64,000 nt of DNA from Bacteroidota bacterium (GCA_030706405.1 JAUZOO010000004.1:1-64000); one strand, 5' to 3'; counted from the first letter of the stretch, positions 54,785-64,000 are shown. Numbers and translations are program-made. Notes: generated by a model from the sequence alone, not told the origin.

Positions 54785-55948
54785 ATGATTGCTGTAATAG
54801 CCGATGATTTCACAGGAGCTGCGGAGATAGGGGGTATCGGGCTACGATATGGGTTGAACGTTGTTATCGAAACTGAAGACATTCAGGGAGAAGATGCCGA
54901 CCTACTTATCATTGCCACCGATACCCGCTCGCTTAGCGCCAAAGAAGCATCGGACCTTATAACCCGAATTACAAAGAAATTAATTAAATTAAACCCACAA
55001 TTCATCTTTAAAAAGGTCGATTCAGTACTAAGAGGTAATATTACTGACGAATTAAATGCCCAAATGAAAGCCATGGACAAAAAGAGGGCGCTAATTGTTG
55101 CTGCTAACCCGATATTTAACCGGGTTATCCGTAACGGGATGTATTATATCGGCGAAACCCCGCTTAATGAAACAGGCTTTTCTACCGATCCGGAATTCCC
55201 CATCAGCTCCTCAAACGTACTGGAAATCATTTCAAACGAAAAAAATGTAAACGTTTTCAGTGCAAAACCAGGAGAAACACTTCCCGAAGAAGGAATCATC
55301 ATTGGCGACGTTACCGGCTTGAAAGACCTTGGCCGCTGGGTTTCGAGCATCGACAACGACACCGTAATTGCAGGCGCTTCCGGCTTTTTCGACGCATTAC
55401 TGTCGCATCAGTTTTCGCTGAACACCAACAACGTAATCCCCATGATTCCGTTTGGCGAAAAAGCGCTTTACGTCTTTGGCAGCACGTTTCCTAAAGAGGC
55501 CGATTTCATTCAACGACTGGAAGATAACGGCTATTATTTTTCCAACATGCCCAAAGAAATCTACTACAACAAAAACTTCGACCCTTGTTATCTCGAATAC
55601 TGGGCAAACGACATTGTTGACGGGATTAAAAAGCATCACAAAGTGGTAGCATCAATCGACTATACGCCGAGCGACGAGCCCGACATCGCCTTTCGCATTA
55701 AAGAAAACATGGGACAACTCATAAAAAAAATAACCGACCGTGTAGCCCTCAACGAATTACTGATTGAAGGAGGCGGAACAACATCGGTAGCACTAAAATA
55801 CTTACATATAAAAAAATTACTCCCGGTACAGGAACTGGAAACAGGAGTTATACGCATGAAAATCGACAACTCCACTGATTTTTGTCTAACCACCAAACCC
55901 GGGAGCTATTTCTGGCCCGAATGTGTATGGTTTCCGGAAGTAGTATAA
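54785..55948 (+). CDS. Four-carbon acid sugar kinase (DUF1537 family)
   Basis: This 387-residue kinase has the DUF1537 N-terminal domain starting MIAVIADDFTGAAEIGGIGL with the D-D-F-T-G motif. IFKKVDSVLRGNITDELNAQ and RALIVAANPIFNRVIRNGMY bind the acid sugar. The C-terminal nucleotide-binding domain includes ELLIEGGGTTSVALKYL and KPGSYFWPECVW. Characterised members phosphorylate D-threonate, L-threonate or D-erythronate at O4, and the product is oxidised by PdxA2. The pairing here gives a route from a four-carbon acid to DHAP. The stereoisomer is not visible from sequence. It lies 40 bp after the pdxA-like gene and 26 bp before the symporter. Confidence 0.92.
   Translation: MIAVIADDFTGAAEIGGIGLRYGLNVVIETEDIQGEDADLLIIATDTRSLSAKEASDLITRITKKLIKLNPQFIFKKVDSVLRGNITDELNAQMKAMDKKRALIVAANPIFNRVIRNGMYYIGETPLNETGFSTDPEFPISSSNVLEIISNEKNVNVFSAKPGETLPEEGIIIGDVTGLKDLGRWVSSIDNDTVIAGASGFFDALLSHQFSLNTNNVIPMIPFGEKALYVFGSTFPKEADFIQRLEDNGYYFSNMPKEIYYNKNFDPCYLEYWANDIVDGIKKHHKVVASIDYTPSDEPDIAFRIKENMGQLIKKITDRVALNELLIEGGGTTSVALKYLHIKKLLPVQELETGVIRMKIDNSTDFCLTTKPGSYFWPECVWFPEVV
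55243..55258 (+). promoter_or_regulatory. Intragenic LacI operator-like site
   Basis: AATGTAAACGTTTTCA inside the kinase gene matches the operator core GTAAACGTTTTC of the site at 51591. It may be chance, or an auxiliary site. Confidence 0.35.
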
Positions 55949-55974
55949 CACTAACAAATAAAAACTATTAATCG

Positions 55975-57609
55975 ATGCAGAGTGCAACATTACACTTACT
56001 AGATTACCTGATTCTCGGACTTTCGCTTATAGTACCAGTTTCCATTGGCTTAAAGTATTCGAAGAAACAAAACAACACCAAAAAATACTTTACAGCGAGC
56101 GGAACAATTCCGGCATGGGCTATTGGCATATCCATCCTGGCCACCCTGATAAGTAGCGTTACTTTTTTGGCTTATCCGGGAGAAGGTTATACCTCCAACT
56201 GGATATTACTGGTACAAGGATTAATGATACCGGTGACGCTGGCTTTCTTCATTGGTTTTGTTGTGCCTTTATACCGAAATGTAATCAAGTTAAGCGCCTA
56301 CGAATATTTTGAAAAACGCTTCGGTTTCGGAGCCCGGCTATACAGTTCACTCGGATTCTTTTTGGCCCATTTTTCAAAAATGAGTACGGTTTTTTACCTG
56401 GTTGCTCTGGCCTTTTCAAAGATGACCGGATTTAACAGTATTGATATGATCTGGATCATCGGATTCATCGTTGTATTTATCACCCTTATCGGTGGTATGG
56501 AGGCGGTCATCTGGATGGATGTTGTACAGGGTTTATTGCTGATTTGCGGAGGCGTTACCGCATTGCTGATGATTTTGTTCACTACACCAGGCGGCATCTC
56601 AGCTATATGGAATGTGGCCCTGGAAAACGGACACGTCGGTTTCGGTCCTTTCGACTTCAGCTTTGTCAAACTCACCTTTTGGGTAATGACCCTCAACGGA
56701 ATCTTTTATGCAATTCAAAAATATGGGACAGACCAAACCATCGTTCAACGTTACCTGACTGCAAAATCAGACAAAGGAGCCATCAAGGCGTCCTTAATAG
56801 GTGTAATGATGAGCGTACCGGTCTGGGCTCTGTTTATGTTTATCGGTACCACACTATATTCCTACTATCATATTCAAAGTGGGATGTTACCCGCAAACAT
56901 TAAAGCCGAGGAAGTTTTTCCATACTTTATCATGACACAGTTGCCGGTCGGTGTAGTCGGGCTGGTCCTTGCAGCATTGCTTGCAGCCGCCATAGCCAGT
57001 CTCAACTCTGACCTTAATTGTCTTTCGGCCATTTTGGTTGGCGATTATTTCATCCGGTTCAAACCGAACAGCACTGAAAAACAACGCATGTTCATGAGCC
57101 GCCTGTTAATTGCCCTGGCAGGGGTAGCATCGATAATAATGGCTATGTATTATGTCTATCATGGAGGCGATGGAATTCTTGGCACCTTATTCATCCTGTA
57201 TTCCATTTTCTCCGGAGGCATTGCAGGTTTATTCCTTTTAGGAATTTTCACATCAAGAGCCAATAAACAAGGGGTTTATGTTGGAATTTTAACCTGCATT
57301 ATTTTTACTGCATACGCGGTGCTGACATCCAGCAAAATAGGCACCGGAGCCGACAAACACCTTATCCTTAATTTAGGCCAATACAATTTCACCCATCATA
57401 AAATGATGATAGGCGTTTACAGCCACGTGATACTCTTTAGTGTAGGTTACGTAGCCAGCCTGTTCTTCAATAACAAGAAAGACATTAGCGACCTTACCTA
57501 CAGAAGCTGGAAGGATAAAAAAAACAGTACTTCCGCTCAGAACTCTTTCAACAGTATCTCGGTTGAAACATCAAGAACCCAATATCAGAATATTGAAACT
57601 ATAAACTAA
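55975..57609 (+). CDS. Sodium:solute symporter (SSS family)
   Basis: This 544-residue inner-membrane transporter has about 14 helices and the SSS signature. After LGLSLIVPVSIGLKYSKKQN comes the core SGTIPAWAIGISILATLISS with VTFLAYPGEGYTSNW. Later are FLAHFSKMSTVFYLVALAFS and AALLAAAIASLNSDLNCLSA, which match helices 6 and 8-9 with the sodium-site serines. A polar C-terminal tail (about 490-544) is cytosolic. Members of this subgroup take up sialic acids, uronates or sugar acids. In this operon the cargo is probably the substrate of the aldolase branch. It is the last gene before SusC, with a 155-bp gap. Confidence 0.9.
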   Translation: MQSATLHLLDYLILGLSLIVPVSIGLKYSKKQNNTKKYFTASGTIPAWAIGISILATLISSVTFLAYPGEGYTSNWILLVQGLMIPVTLAFFIGFVVPLYRNVIKLSAYEYFEKRFGFGARLYSSLGFFLAHFSKMSTVFYLVALAFSKMTGFNSIDMIWIIGFIVVFITLIGGMEAVIWMDVVQGLLLICGGVTALLMILFTTPGGISAIWNVALENGHVGFGPFDFSFVKLTFWVMTLNGIFYAIQKYGTDQTIVQRYLTAKSDKGAIKASLIGVMMSVPVWALFMFIGTTLYSYYHIQSGMLPANIKAEEVFPYFIMTQLPVGVVGLVLAALLAAAIASLNSDLNCLSAILVGDYFIRFKPNSTEKQRMFMSRLLIALAGVASIIMAMYYVYHGGDGILGTLFILYSIFSGGIAGLFLLGIFTSRANKQGVYVGILTCIIFTAYAVLTSSKIGTGADKHLILNLGQYNFTHHKMMIGVYSHVILFSVGYVASLFFNNKKDISDLTYRSWKDKKNSTSAQNSFNSISVETSRTQYQNIETIN

Positions 57610-57764
57610 ACACTATGAAAAAAGCTGGCGAATCTCCTTAATTAAGTATTAACCATTAGATTTTACCAAATGAAGTTTAACTGCTATTACCATTTTTATG
57701 TATTTAACTGATTATGTATCTACTACTCGATCATTGTCATTTAACTAACTTAATCTAAAATTTT

Positions 57765-60700
57765 ATGAACAAACGATTTCTAATCCTATCCATTATCGTT
57801 TTTCTAACCGGACACCTGTTTGCTCAAACAGTGGTGAAAGGTGTGGTAAAAACTGAAACGGGTGACCCTATCCCCGGCGTTACAATTATGATTAAAAGCT
57901 CTAAAACCGGAACAGTTACAGATGTTAATGGGAAATACTCCATAAAGACATCAGAACAAGATGTTTTGGTTTTCTCTGCCATTGGCATGAAAAAACAAGA
58001 AATCCCGGTTGGGAAACAGGCCCAAATTGACGTATCAATGGCAGATGATGCCACTACACTAGACGAAGCTGTGGTTGTAGGTTATGGATCTCAGAAAAGA
58101 GCAAACCTTACCAGTGCAGTTGAAGTAATCTCTCCTAAAGATGTAGCGGACCTCCCCGTGGGTAACTTGGGAGCAGCCCTTCGCGGTACTGTTAACGGTC
58201 TTTCGGTCTCGGGCGGTATGACTCGTCCAGGAACTCCTGCTACATTATCAATTCGTACCCCCTTTTCATTTTCAAAAGATGGAGGATCAACTGCCCCAAT
58301 AGTTGTCATTGACGATGTTGTCCAGATAGACGGATCTTCATCTTCTCAAGCTCCGGACTATTCAAGATTTAACAACCTCGACCCTTCAGAAATTGAAAGC
58401 ATCACTATATTAAAAGACGGTGCAGCTGCAATCTACGGAGCCCGTGCATCGCAGGGTGCCGTCATCGTTACTACCAAAAAAGGTAAAATAGGCCAGGCTC
58501 CTAGAATTTCTTATTCAGGACTCTATGGATGGAACGATGCCACATCTCATCCCCAGACTCTATCTGCATACGAAGAAGGAATTTGGTGGAACGAATTTAA
58601 TGGTCCTTATGGAGCCAACAAATCAGCAAGCACAAAACGCAACTTTTTTCAAGCAGACGAACTCGATTCATTAAAACACATGAATTATGATTGGTTAGGC
58701 CATGCTTGGAAAATAGGAAACACTGCGCGTCACACCATAAGTATTGATGGAGGTTCCGAAAGAGCCACATATTTTGCTTCGGCCACATATTATACCCAAA
58801 ATGCGAATCTAAATACCGGAGATTATAATAAATGGACATTCCGTGCAGGAACGACAGTTAACGTGGCCGCAAACTTAAAAGTTGGCCTTCAACTTTCGGG
58901 CGACAACACATACAAAAAAACTCCATTTAACAAGGTTGGCGGAGAAAACTTAGATAATGACTACGTAATGCTTCTCAAGACGCCGAAATATATACCCTGG
59001 CAACTTGGAGACCAGTTTACTTATCTGATGCTGAACCCTTACACCTATCCTGGTTCAAATGCAAATGATGTGAGTGCATTTAACTATTTCCAAATGCAGA
59101 ATTCAGACAACTACTCTGAGGCTCGTGGTTTATCTTATAATGTCAACATAAATGCCGAATTCAAAGTTCCTTTTGTAAAAGGATTATCTCTCAGAGGCAT
59201 GTTTAACAGAGCATATTCTTTTGCAACAAACAACCAGATAGGTACCCAATATACACTTCTTCGCCCTACAAAACTTGGAGGAACAGGAGAACACCTTTAT
59301 CTTCAACCAGGCCAAGGAGCTACTTATTCTGTGGATGTAAATTCGCGTAATGGCAACCGTATGTTATGGGATAGAAACTATACTATCGCTTACCAAGAAA
59401 ATTTCTTTGTGAATTACGAAAAACAGATCGGAAAACACAACATTACAGCAATGGCCTCCGTTGAACGTAGCGAAAGCGACTACAACTCATTGCGCTTGAT
59501 CGACAATGCTCCGCTTGTCAATAATAACGGACAAACAAATACTGCAACGGGAGGTATCGATATTTCAAATTCTGTAACGGGTAGAACTCAAAGTGGCAAC
59601 TTATCTTATCTCGGTCGTATTACCTATAACTACGCCAATAAGTATAACTTTACCTATCTCATTCGTTCAGATGCCTCCTCAAAATTTGCCCCTTCAAATT
59701 ACTGGGGAACATTCCATTCATTCGGTGCAGCTTGGGTAATCTCCGAAGAAAGTTTCTTCAAAGACAATGTCAAATTTGTTGATTTCTTAAAGCTCAGGGG
59801 AACCTTAGGTCTTACGGGTAAAGATAACACTAAAGCATGGCAATGGAGACAACGTTACACCTACCAGGGCGATAAAGGAGGCATCTTCGGCACATCTACT
59901 TCCACGGCTATTACGCCAGGCTACAAAATGGAAGCCAATCCTACCCCCAACGCAAAATGGGACAACGACACCAAATATGACATTGGTCTTGATGCAACTA
60001 TGTTAGGAGGAAAACTATCGACTACAATAGATTGGTGGAAAGATCACAATTACAATATGCTTCTTGTACGTTCTGCCCAGATTCCTGTGACTATAGGAGG
60101 TTCAAATGCCGACGAAAATTACGGTGGTATTGATGCTTATGGTATAGAACTGTCTATTTCGTGGAAAGATAAAATTACCCATGATTTATCATACAGCATC
60201 AGCCTTCAAACAGGTTGGAAAGATACTAGAGTAAAAAAATGGGATTTACCTTCGATAATCTACCCTTGGACTGACAAGCAAGTTGGCAAATCCGTAGACC
60301 CAGGAAAATGGGGTTATGATTGTTTAGGAATGTTCCATAATCAAACCGAAATTGACAACTATGTTGCCCAATACCTTACCAAAGCTGACGGAACATATGG
60401 CACAATGTTAGGTCTTGCTCCATCAGGTCTTAAGCCAGGCATGCTTTACTACCGGGATGTTCGTGGTGCAATAAATTCAGACGGATCATTTCAGGATGCT
60501 GATAAAACTATAGATTCTAACGACCAAATTAGATTGTCTAAAAAAGCAGACAACCCTTATGGTTTTACCACCAATCTAGGTTTAAATTATAAAGGTATCC
60601 AACTTAACGCCCAGCTTTCTGCTAATTGGGGTGGCTGGTCTGAGCTTGATGGCAGAACACAGGCAACAAATTCTTCAGCATTCTACGGAAACCAAGCCTC

Positions 60701-61043
60701 ATATTGGGCAGACATGTTCGATCCAGACTTGAATCCTAATGGAAAATATCCAAACCAATATCAAATAAGCCAATCGGGCCAGGATGGAGCAGCAGGTCAG
60801 AATGTAATTTCCAATTTCTGGAAAATTTCATCATTCAGAATGCAGATTAACTCAATTACTTTGGCATATTCATTTCCCAAAACGCTCATGTCGAAATTAA
60901 AAATAGAAGGTTTACGGATGAACCTTTCGATGACAAACGTCGCAAGCCTGTATAACCCATACCCTTACCGTGACCCTTTTACTGACATGACCGGATACCC
61001 AACCCTTAGAACAGTATCCCTAGGGGTGAATCTTACATTATAA
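57765..61043 (+). CDS. SusC-like TonB-dependent outer-membrane transporter
   Basis: This 1092-residue protein has a signal peptide (MNKRFLILSIIVFLTGHLFA, cleavage after FAQ), then a carboxypeptidase-like domain (VKGVVKTETGDPIPGVTI, residues about 23-95). The plug domain opens with the TonB-box-like DEAVVVGYGSQKRANLTSAV and contains SIESITILKDGAAAIYGARA-type text (ESITILKDGAA, YGARASQGAVIV). The beta barrel fills the rest. It imports oligosaccharides captured by the SusD partner 20 bp downstream, driven by TonB. Context with GH28, GH2 and PL1 suggests pectic oligosaccharides. The barrel end (SLGVNLTL) is a normal terminal strand. Confidence 0.96.
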   Translation: MNKRFLILSIIVFLTGHLFAQTVVKGVVKTETGDPIPGVTIMIKSSKTGTVTDVNGKYSIKTSEQDVLVFSAIGMKKQEIPVGKQAQIDVSMADDATTLDEAVVVGYGSQKRANLTSAVEVISPKDVADLPVGNLGAALRGTVNGLSVSGGMTRPGTPATLSIRTPFSFSKDGGSTAPIVVIDDVVQIDGSSSSQAPDYSRFNNLDPSEIESITILKDGAAAIYGARASQGAVIVTTKKGKIGQAPRISYSGLYGWNDATSHPQTLSAYEEGIWWNEFNGPYGANKSASTKRNFFQADELDSLKHMNYDWLGHAWKIGNTARHTISIDGGSERATYFASATYYTQNANLNTGDYNKWTFRAGTTVNVAANLKVGLQLSGDNTYKKTPFNKVGGENLDNDYVMLLKTPKYIPWQLGDQFTYLMLNPYTYPGSNANDVSAFNYFQMQNSDNYSEARGLSYNVNINAEFKVPFVKGLSLRGMFNRAYSFATNNQIGTQYTLLRPTKLGGTGEHLYLQPGQGATYSVDVNSRNGNRMLWDRNYTIAYQENFFVNYEKQIGKHNITAMASVERSESDYNSLRLIDNAPLVNNNGQTNTATGGIDISNSVTGRTQSGNLSYLGRITYNYANKYNFTYLIRSDASSKFAPSNYWGTFHSFGAAWVISEESFFKDNVKFVDFLKLRGTLGLTGKDNTKAWQWRQRYTYQGDKGGIFGTSTSTAITPGYKMEANPTPNAKWDNDTKYDIGLDATMLGGKLSTTIDWWKDHNYNMLLVRSAQIPVTIGGSNADENYGGIDAYGIELSISWKDKITHDLSYSISLQTGWKDTRVKKWDLPSIIYPWTDKQVGKSVDPGKWGYDCLGMFHNQTEIDNYVAQYLTKADGTYGTMLGLAPSGLKPGMLYYRDVRGAINSDGSFQDADKTIDSNDQIRLSKKADNPYGFTTNLGLNYKGIQLNAQLSANWGGWSELDGRTQATNSSAFYGNQASYWADMFDPDLNPNGKYPNQYQISQSGQDGAAGQNVISNFWKISSFRMQINSITLAYSFPKTLMSKLKIEGLRMNLSMTNVASLYNPYPYRDPFTDMTGYPTLRTVSLGVNLTL

Positions 61044-61063
61044 TAACTTTAATTATAAAGAAT

Positions 61064-63202
61064 ATGATAAAGAAATATATATACGGAATTATTTCCATAG
61101 CTACAGTTGCAATGGCAGGTTGCAGCGACCAATTTATTCAGGACCAAAAAGACTATGCTGGTTTTACTACTCAGGAGACTTTTAGTACCGAAGCAATGGC
61201 TACCGGCTATGTAGACTATATTTATAACCAAATTGAACCGACAAACAACTCAACTCCTATTCAAACAATGGGAGGAGATGGGGCTAGTTATGGAACTACC
61301 CTTTCCTCAACAACTGATGAATTTGCCGGATCGACGACGTTGAGCAACAACACCACCATCTTAACCAATAAAACGGTTTCGTCCTACTTTGCTTCGGTGC
61401 TGCCTTCTGGTGTTTCAAACAATACATACACCCGTATAAGGCAAATGAACCAATTCCTTGAGAACATCGATGTTTATGGATCCACTACCATTTCAGAGAG
61501 CGTTCGCACCAAGTTAAAAGGTCAGATTCACTTCTGGAGAGCATGGCAATATTTTGATTTGGTCCGTCTCTATGGAGGCGTTCCAATGGTTTTTCATTCA
61601 CAAACATCGTCGTCTACAGACACAACAATTCGCACACCAAGAAGTTCTACAACAGAATGTATCAAACTTATTTGCCAAGATTTAGATACAGCTATCACTC
61701 AACTTCCAGCGTCGATGACAGGTTCTGATTATGGACGTGTAGACAAAGCTGCAGCCGCCGCATTCAAAGCTAGAGTATTAGCGACCATTGCCACCCCGTT
61801 GTTTAATTCTGACTGGAAAAGCACTTCAAGCACTAAGTGGCAAGCTGCTTACGATGCCCACGTAGCCGCAAAGACATATCTTGATGCTGCAGGCAAAGGT
61901 CTTTATGGAGAAAGTGCCCCAGGGGTACGAGCAAAAGCATGGAGCGACATGTTCAAACAATCATTAAATGATCAGTCTAGGAAAATTAATCCCGAAGCCA
62001 TTATTGTATATTTGTATTCCTCATCAGTTTCTTCAGGTTCTTCTACTTACAAAGCTAACGGATGGGAAAAAGCAATTCGCACCTCTAAGCAAGGAGGCAG
62101 TGCATCTATCAAGACCACCACGCAAATGATCGATAAATTTCCGATGGCAGACGGAACCAGGCCTGTAAAGGGAGGGAATTATGACACCCTGAGCTTCTTC
62201 GCAAACCGCGATCCGCGTTTTTATCGCACCTATGCCTTCAACGGCAGCTTCTGGCCTTACAAAGATTCCATAAACAATGCGACAGTTTGGTCGTACTACT
62301 GGCAAAAAAGCGCTACCGATGCAGCTACAACTTACTATGCAGAAGCCAATAGCGCAATGACGGCCGGAGGATCCTTTATCCGGAAGATGTCTCAAGACGC
62401 AAACCTATCATCTGCAAATTACGGATACTCTGCAAGTGATATTATTGAGTTCCGTTATGCAGAATTCTTATTAAACTGGGCAGAGTGCGCAGCAGGTATT
62501 GGCAAATTACAAGAAGCATACGACATTTTGGTTCGAATTCGTAAACGTGCATCTTTTACAGTAGGGGTTAATGGGGTCGATGCGACGTACGGTCTTGGTT
62601 CGGCTATCTTGACGGACAGAAATAAAATGTTCGAAGCTATTCTTTATGAAAGAAGTATCGAACTTGCCTACGAAGGAAAACGTTTCTTTGATCTAAGAAA
62701 TTGGAAATTATTCGGCGATGCCACAGATAACAACGACGTTTGTAACACTCTAGGAATAGCTCCTTTAAACGGAACGAGACGTACAAGCTTTATAATTCAG
62801 GTTGATCCTGCCAAGCCAGCTGTTGCTGCTTTAAGCACAAAAGGTTATGGAACAGCGAACGGTAACTCTGCAGATCCTATATTTAAAGGCAAAAAACGTC
62901 CGGCATTTGACGGAGCCACAATTGATCCAACGGTAGGCCGGGTTGACCCAGATGCAACGGATGCAGTTTGGAATGCCGGCATTACTACGCTAAAAACATT
63001 CTATAGTACTTATTTCAAACGCGTTGTTAAGGATGATGTTGATCCAACTTCTCCAAGATTCATATTCTCATTCAGACCTGAATATTATTTTTTCGGTATA
63101 AACCAAGACGTTCTTCAAGTAAGTACTTATCTGAACAGTCAACAAACCAAAGGTTGGCTAAATGTTTATGGCCAAACTGGTACTTTCGATCCGACTAAGT
63201 AA
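61064..63202 (+). CDS. SusD-like surface glycan-binding lipoprotein
   Basis: This 712-residue lipoprotein has the lipobox at Cys20 (SIATVAMAGCSDQF), typical of surface-exposed SusD. The helical TPR-like scaffold includes VRTKLKGQIHFWRAWQYFDL, VRLYGGVPMVFH and the C-terminal region YAEFLLNWAECAAGIGKLQE, then AILYERSIELAYEGKRFFDL and RNWKLFG, which are hallmarks of RagB/SusD. It caps the SusC barrel and binds the glycan. At over 700 residues it is longer than the usual 500-600, with an extended region after about 560 before the R-P-E-Y-Y-F-F end. It is cotranscribed with susC. Confidence 0.95.
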   Translation: MIKKYIYGIISIATVAMAGCSDQFIQDQKDYAGFTTQETFSTEAMATGYVDYIYNQIEPTNNSTPIQTMGGDGASYGTTLSSTTDEFAGSTTLSNNTTILTNKTVSSYFASVLPSGVSNNTYTRIRQMNQFLENIDVYGSTTISESVRTKLKGQIHFWRAWQYFDLVRLYGGVPMVFHSQTSSSTDTTIRTPRSSTTECIKLICQDLDTAITQLPASMTGSDYGRVDKAAAAAFKARVLATIATPLFNSDWKSTSSTKWQAAYDAHVAAKTYLDAAGKGLYGESAPGVRAKAWSDMFKQSLNDQSRKINPEAIIVYLYSSSVSSGSSTYKANGWEKAIRTSKQGGSASIKTTTQMIDKFPMADGTRPVKGGNYDTLSFFANRDPRFYRTYAFNGSFWPYKDSINNATVWSYYWQKSATDAATTYYAEANSAMTAGGSFIRKMSQDANLSSANYGYSASDIIEFRYAEFLLNWAECAAGIGKLQEAYDILVRIRKRASFTVGVNGVDATYGLGSAILTDRNKMFEAILYERSIELAYEGKRFFDLRNWKLFGDATDNNDVCNTLGIAPLNGTRRTSFIIQVDPAKPAVAALSTKGYGTANGNSADPIFKGKKRPAFDGATIDPTVGRVDPDATDAVWNAGITTLKTFYSTYFKRVVKDDVDPTSPRFIFSFRPEYYFFGINQDVLQVSTYLNSQQTKGWLNVYGQTGTFDPTK

Positions 63203-63275
63203 ACAGGTACTTTTAAAGATCTTCCTTATCTTTTAATAAAATAAAGATAAGATTACTACTAAATTACATTTCCAA

Positions 63276-63304
63276 CCCCGACAGGACAAAACCTCCTGTC
63301 GGGG
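63276..63304 (+). terminator. Hairpin after the SusD gene
   Basis: CCCCGACAGGA and TCCTGTCGGGG form a perfect 11-bp stem with a 7-base loop, 73 bp after the SusD stop. The T run is weak (TATTATAA), but the stem is strong. Confidence 0.75.
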
Positions 63305-63467
63305 TATTATAACAACCGCTTTTCAATACATCGCATTCCGCCTTATCCCCATCGCTCAGACACATCCAAAGCCTTTTTTCAGAAAGGGACTAATTCTTTG
63401 TATATATACTTTATATAATAACACATATCATTTTGTCCAACAAAATATTATTACTAAAAAATATTTT
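63305..63467. other. Intergenic sequence before the PL1 gene
   Basis: No gene is seen between the SusD terminator and the PL1 promoter. The stretch is AT-rich toward its end and holds the likely binding region for regulation of the lyase. Confidence 0.4.
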
Positions 63468-63475
63468 TAAGTTTG
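63468..63475 (+). promoter_or_regulatory. -7 element before the PL1 gene
   Basis: TAAGTTTG matches TAnnTTTG, 70 nt before the ATG. No fitting -33 is visible, so an activator is likely. Confidence 0.45.
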
Positions 63476-63545
63476 GCACCAAAATTGCATATTATACCTC
63501 AGCATATTGTTCACACAAACCATTAATAACAAATTGTACAAAAAA

Positions 63546-64000
63546 ATGAAAAGACGTTTAATTCCATGCTTACTATTTGCATCGGCGTTAGGGCTTAACC
63601 AAACGGCATCTGCACAGTACCCGACGATCCCTGACGATGTAAAAGCAAAAGCTGATTCGCTGATCAAAGCCGCAGAAAGACACTCAGATGAGGCTTGGCA
63701 AAAAGCCCTGCCAATCATCCAAAAAGAAGCTAAACAAGGGAAACCTTATATTCCATGGGCAGCCCGCCCTACTGACCTTCCTCAAGCTCAGATTCCATCT
63801 TTCCCAGGTGCTGAAGGGGGAGGTATGTACACTTTCGGCGGTCGTGGTGGCCGTGTAATTACCGTTACCAGTCTGGCCGATGATGGTCCTGGAACGCTTC
63901 GCGAAGCTTGCGAACAGGGAGGTGCCCGTATCGTTGTTTTTAACGTAGCCGGTATCATCCGCCTAAAAACACCGCTTATTGTACGTGCCCCTTACATCAC
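63546..64000 (+). CDS. Polysaccharide lyase family 1 (pectate lyase), N-terminal part
   Basis: The first 151 codons are present; the gene runs out of the window. A signal peptide (MKRRLIPCLLFASALGLNQT, cleavage after ASAQ) is followed by a short helical stretch (AKADSLIKAAERHSDEAWQK). The PL1 start comes next: IPSFPGAEGGGMYTFGGRGG, VITVTSLADDGPGTLREACE and IVVFNVAGIIRLKTPLIV. This is the first coil region of the right-handed beta helix. It probably cleaves homogalacturonan by beta-elimination, outside the cell or in the periplasm. Catalytic residues lie past the window edge, so activity cannot be judged. It appears to start a new transcript after the SusD terminator. Confidence 0.9.
   Translation, partial: MKRRLIPCLLFASALGLNQTASAQYPTIPDDVKAKADSLIKAAERHSDEAWQKALPIIQKEAKQGKPYIPWAARPTDLPQAQIPSFPGAEGGGMYTFGGRGGRVITVTSLADDGPGTLREACEQGGARIVVFNVAGIIRLKTPLIVRAPYI

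Noticed and set aside
62033-62395. 120-residue minus-strand ORF over SusD
   Set aside because: It is antisense to a clear SusD region and has no domain pattern.

Overview
The window reads as a Bacteroidota chromosome segment, most likely from a Bacteroidales/Marinilabiliales-type polysaccharide degrader. The evidence is a SusC/SusD pair, promoters of the Bacteroidota TAnnTTTG type, an LptF/G-like permease, a secreted GH2, GH28 and PL1 set, WG-repeat and MORN-type proteins, and an IS1595 relic. No species is assigned.

Layout. Positions 1-540 are a higher-order tandem repeat with a 90-bp unit in a 180-bp period. It is followed by a tRNA with anticodon CAT (773-846, minus). Positions 1017-15765 are mostly housekeeping: START-like protein, LptF/G permease, two glycosyltransferases, ribBA, fmt, a MORN-type protein, xseA, a TPR histidine kinase, a secreted YhcH-like protein, xseB and an MFS exporter. 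Several intergenic gaps here hold members of a dispersed repeat family made of a variable long-range stem followed by a purine/pyrimidine-biased hairpin. Positions 15766-17753 are a 2-kb gene-free stretch packed with these elements and with 191-bp direct repeats.

Positions 17754-37464 are one long plus-strand, markedly AT-rich surface-polysaccharide locus. It carries a Wzx flippase, a VioA/WecE-like sugar aminotransferase, WbqC, a GNAT acetyltransferase, a GT56 (WecF-type) transferase, several GT4 enzymes, a Wzy-like polymerase, a hexapeptide acyltransferase, and a four-gene modification module (DUF362, PaaK/CapK-like ligase, fused Zn-dehydrogenase/Gfo-Idh-MocA oxidoreductase, alpha-barrel protein), ending in WecC and a WecG-type transferase. 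A truncated GT2 gene lies inside it. A parallel beta-helix gene broken at two places (one a G10 tract), an IS1595 transposase relic and a DUF4143-type ATPase follow.

Positions 42318-45374 encode a DUF6266-like protein, a WG-repeat protein and a LysE exporter. Positions 45712-64000 are a pectin-type utilisation region. GH2 and GH28 read leftward. Reading rightward are a LacI regulator, an iron alcohol dehydrogenase, a DapA-family aldolase, a PdxA2-like dehydrogenase, a DUF1537 four-carbon acid kinase, a sodium-solute symporter, SusC, SusD and the start of a PL1 pectate lyase. LacI-type operators (TTGTAAACGTTTACAA and variants) lie in front of the regulator, the dehydrogenase and the aldolase. 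The aldolase, dehydrogenase, kinase and PdxA set is the most interesting system here. Its chemistry would fit breakdown of a seven-carbon ulosaric acid, such as Dha of rhamnogalacturonan II, through D-threonate to pyruvate and dihydroxyacetone phosphate. That is inference, not shown by the sequence alone.
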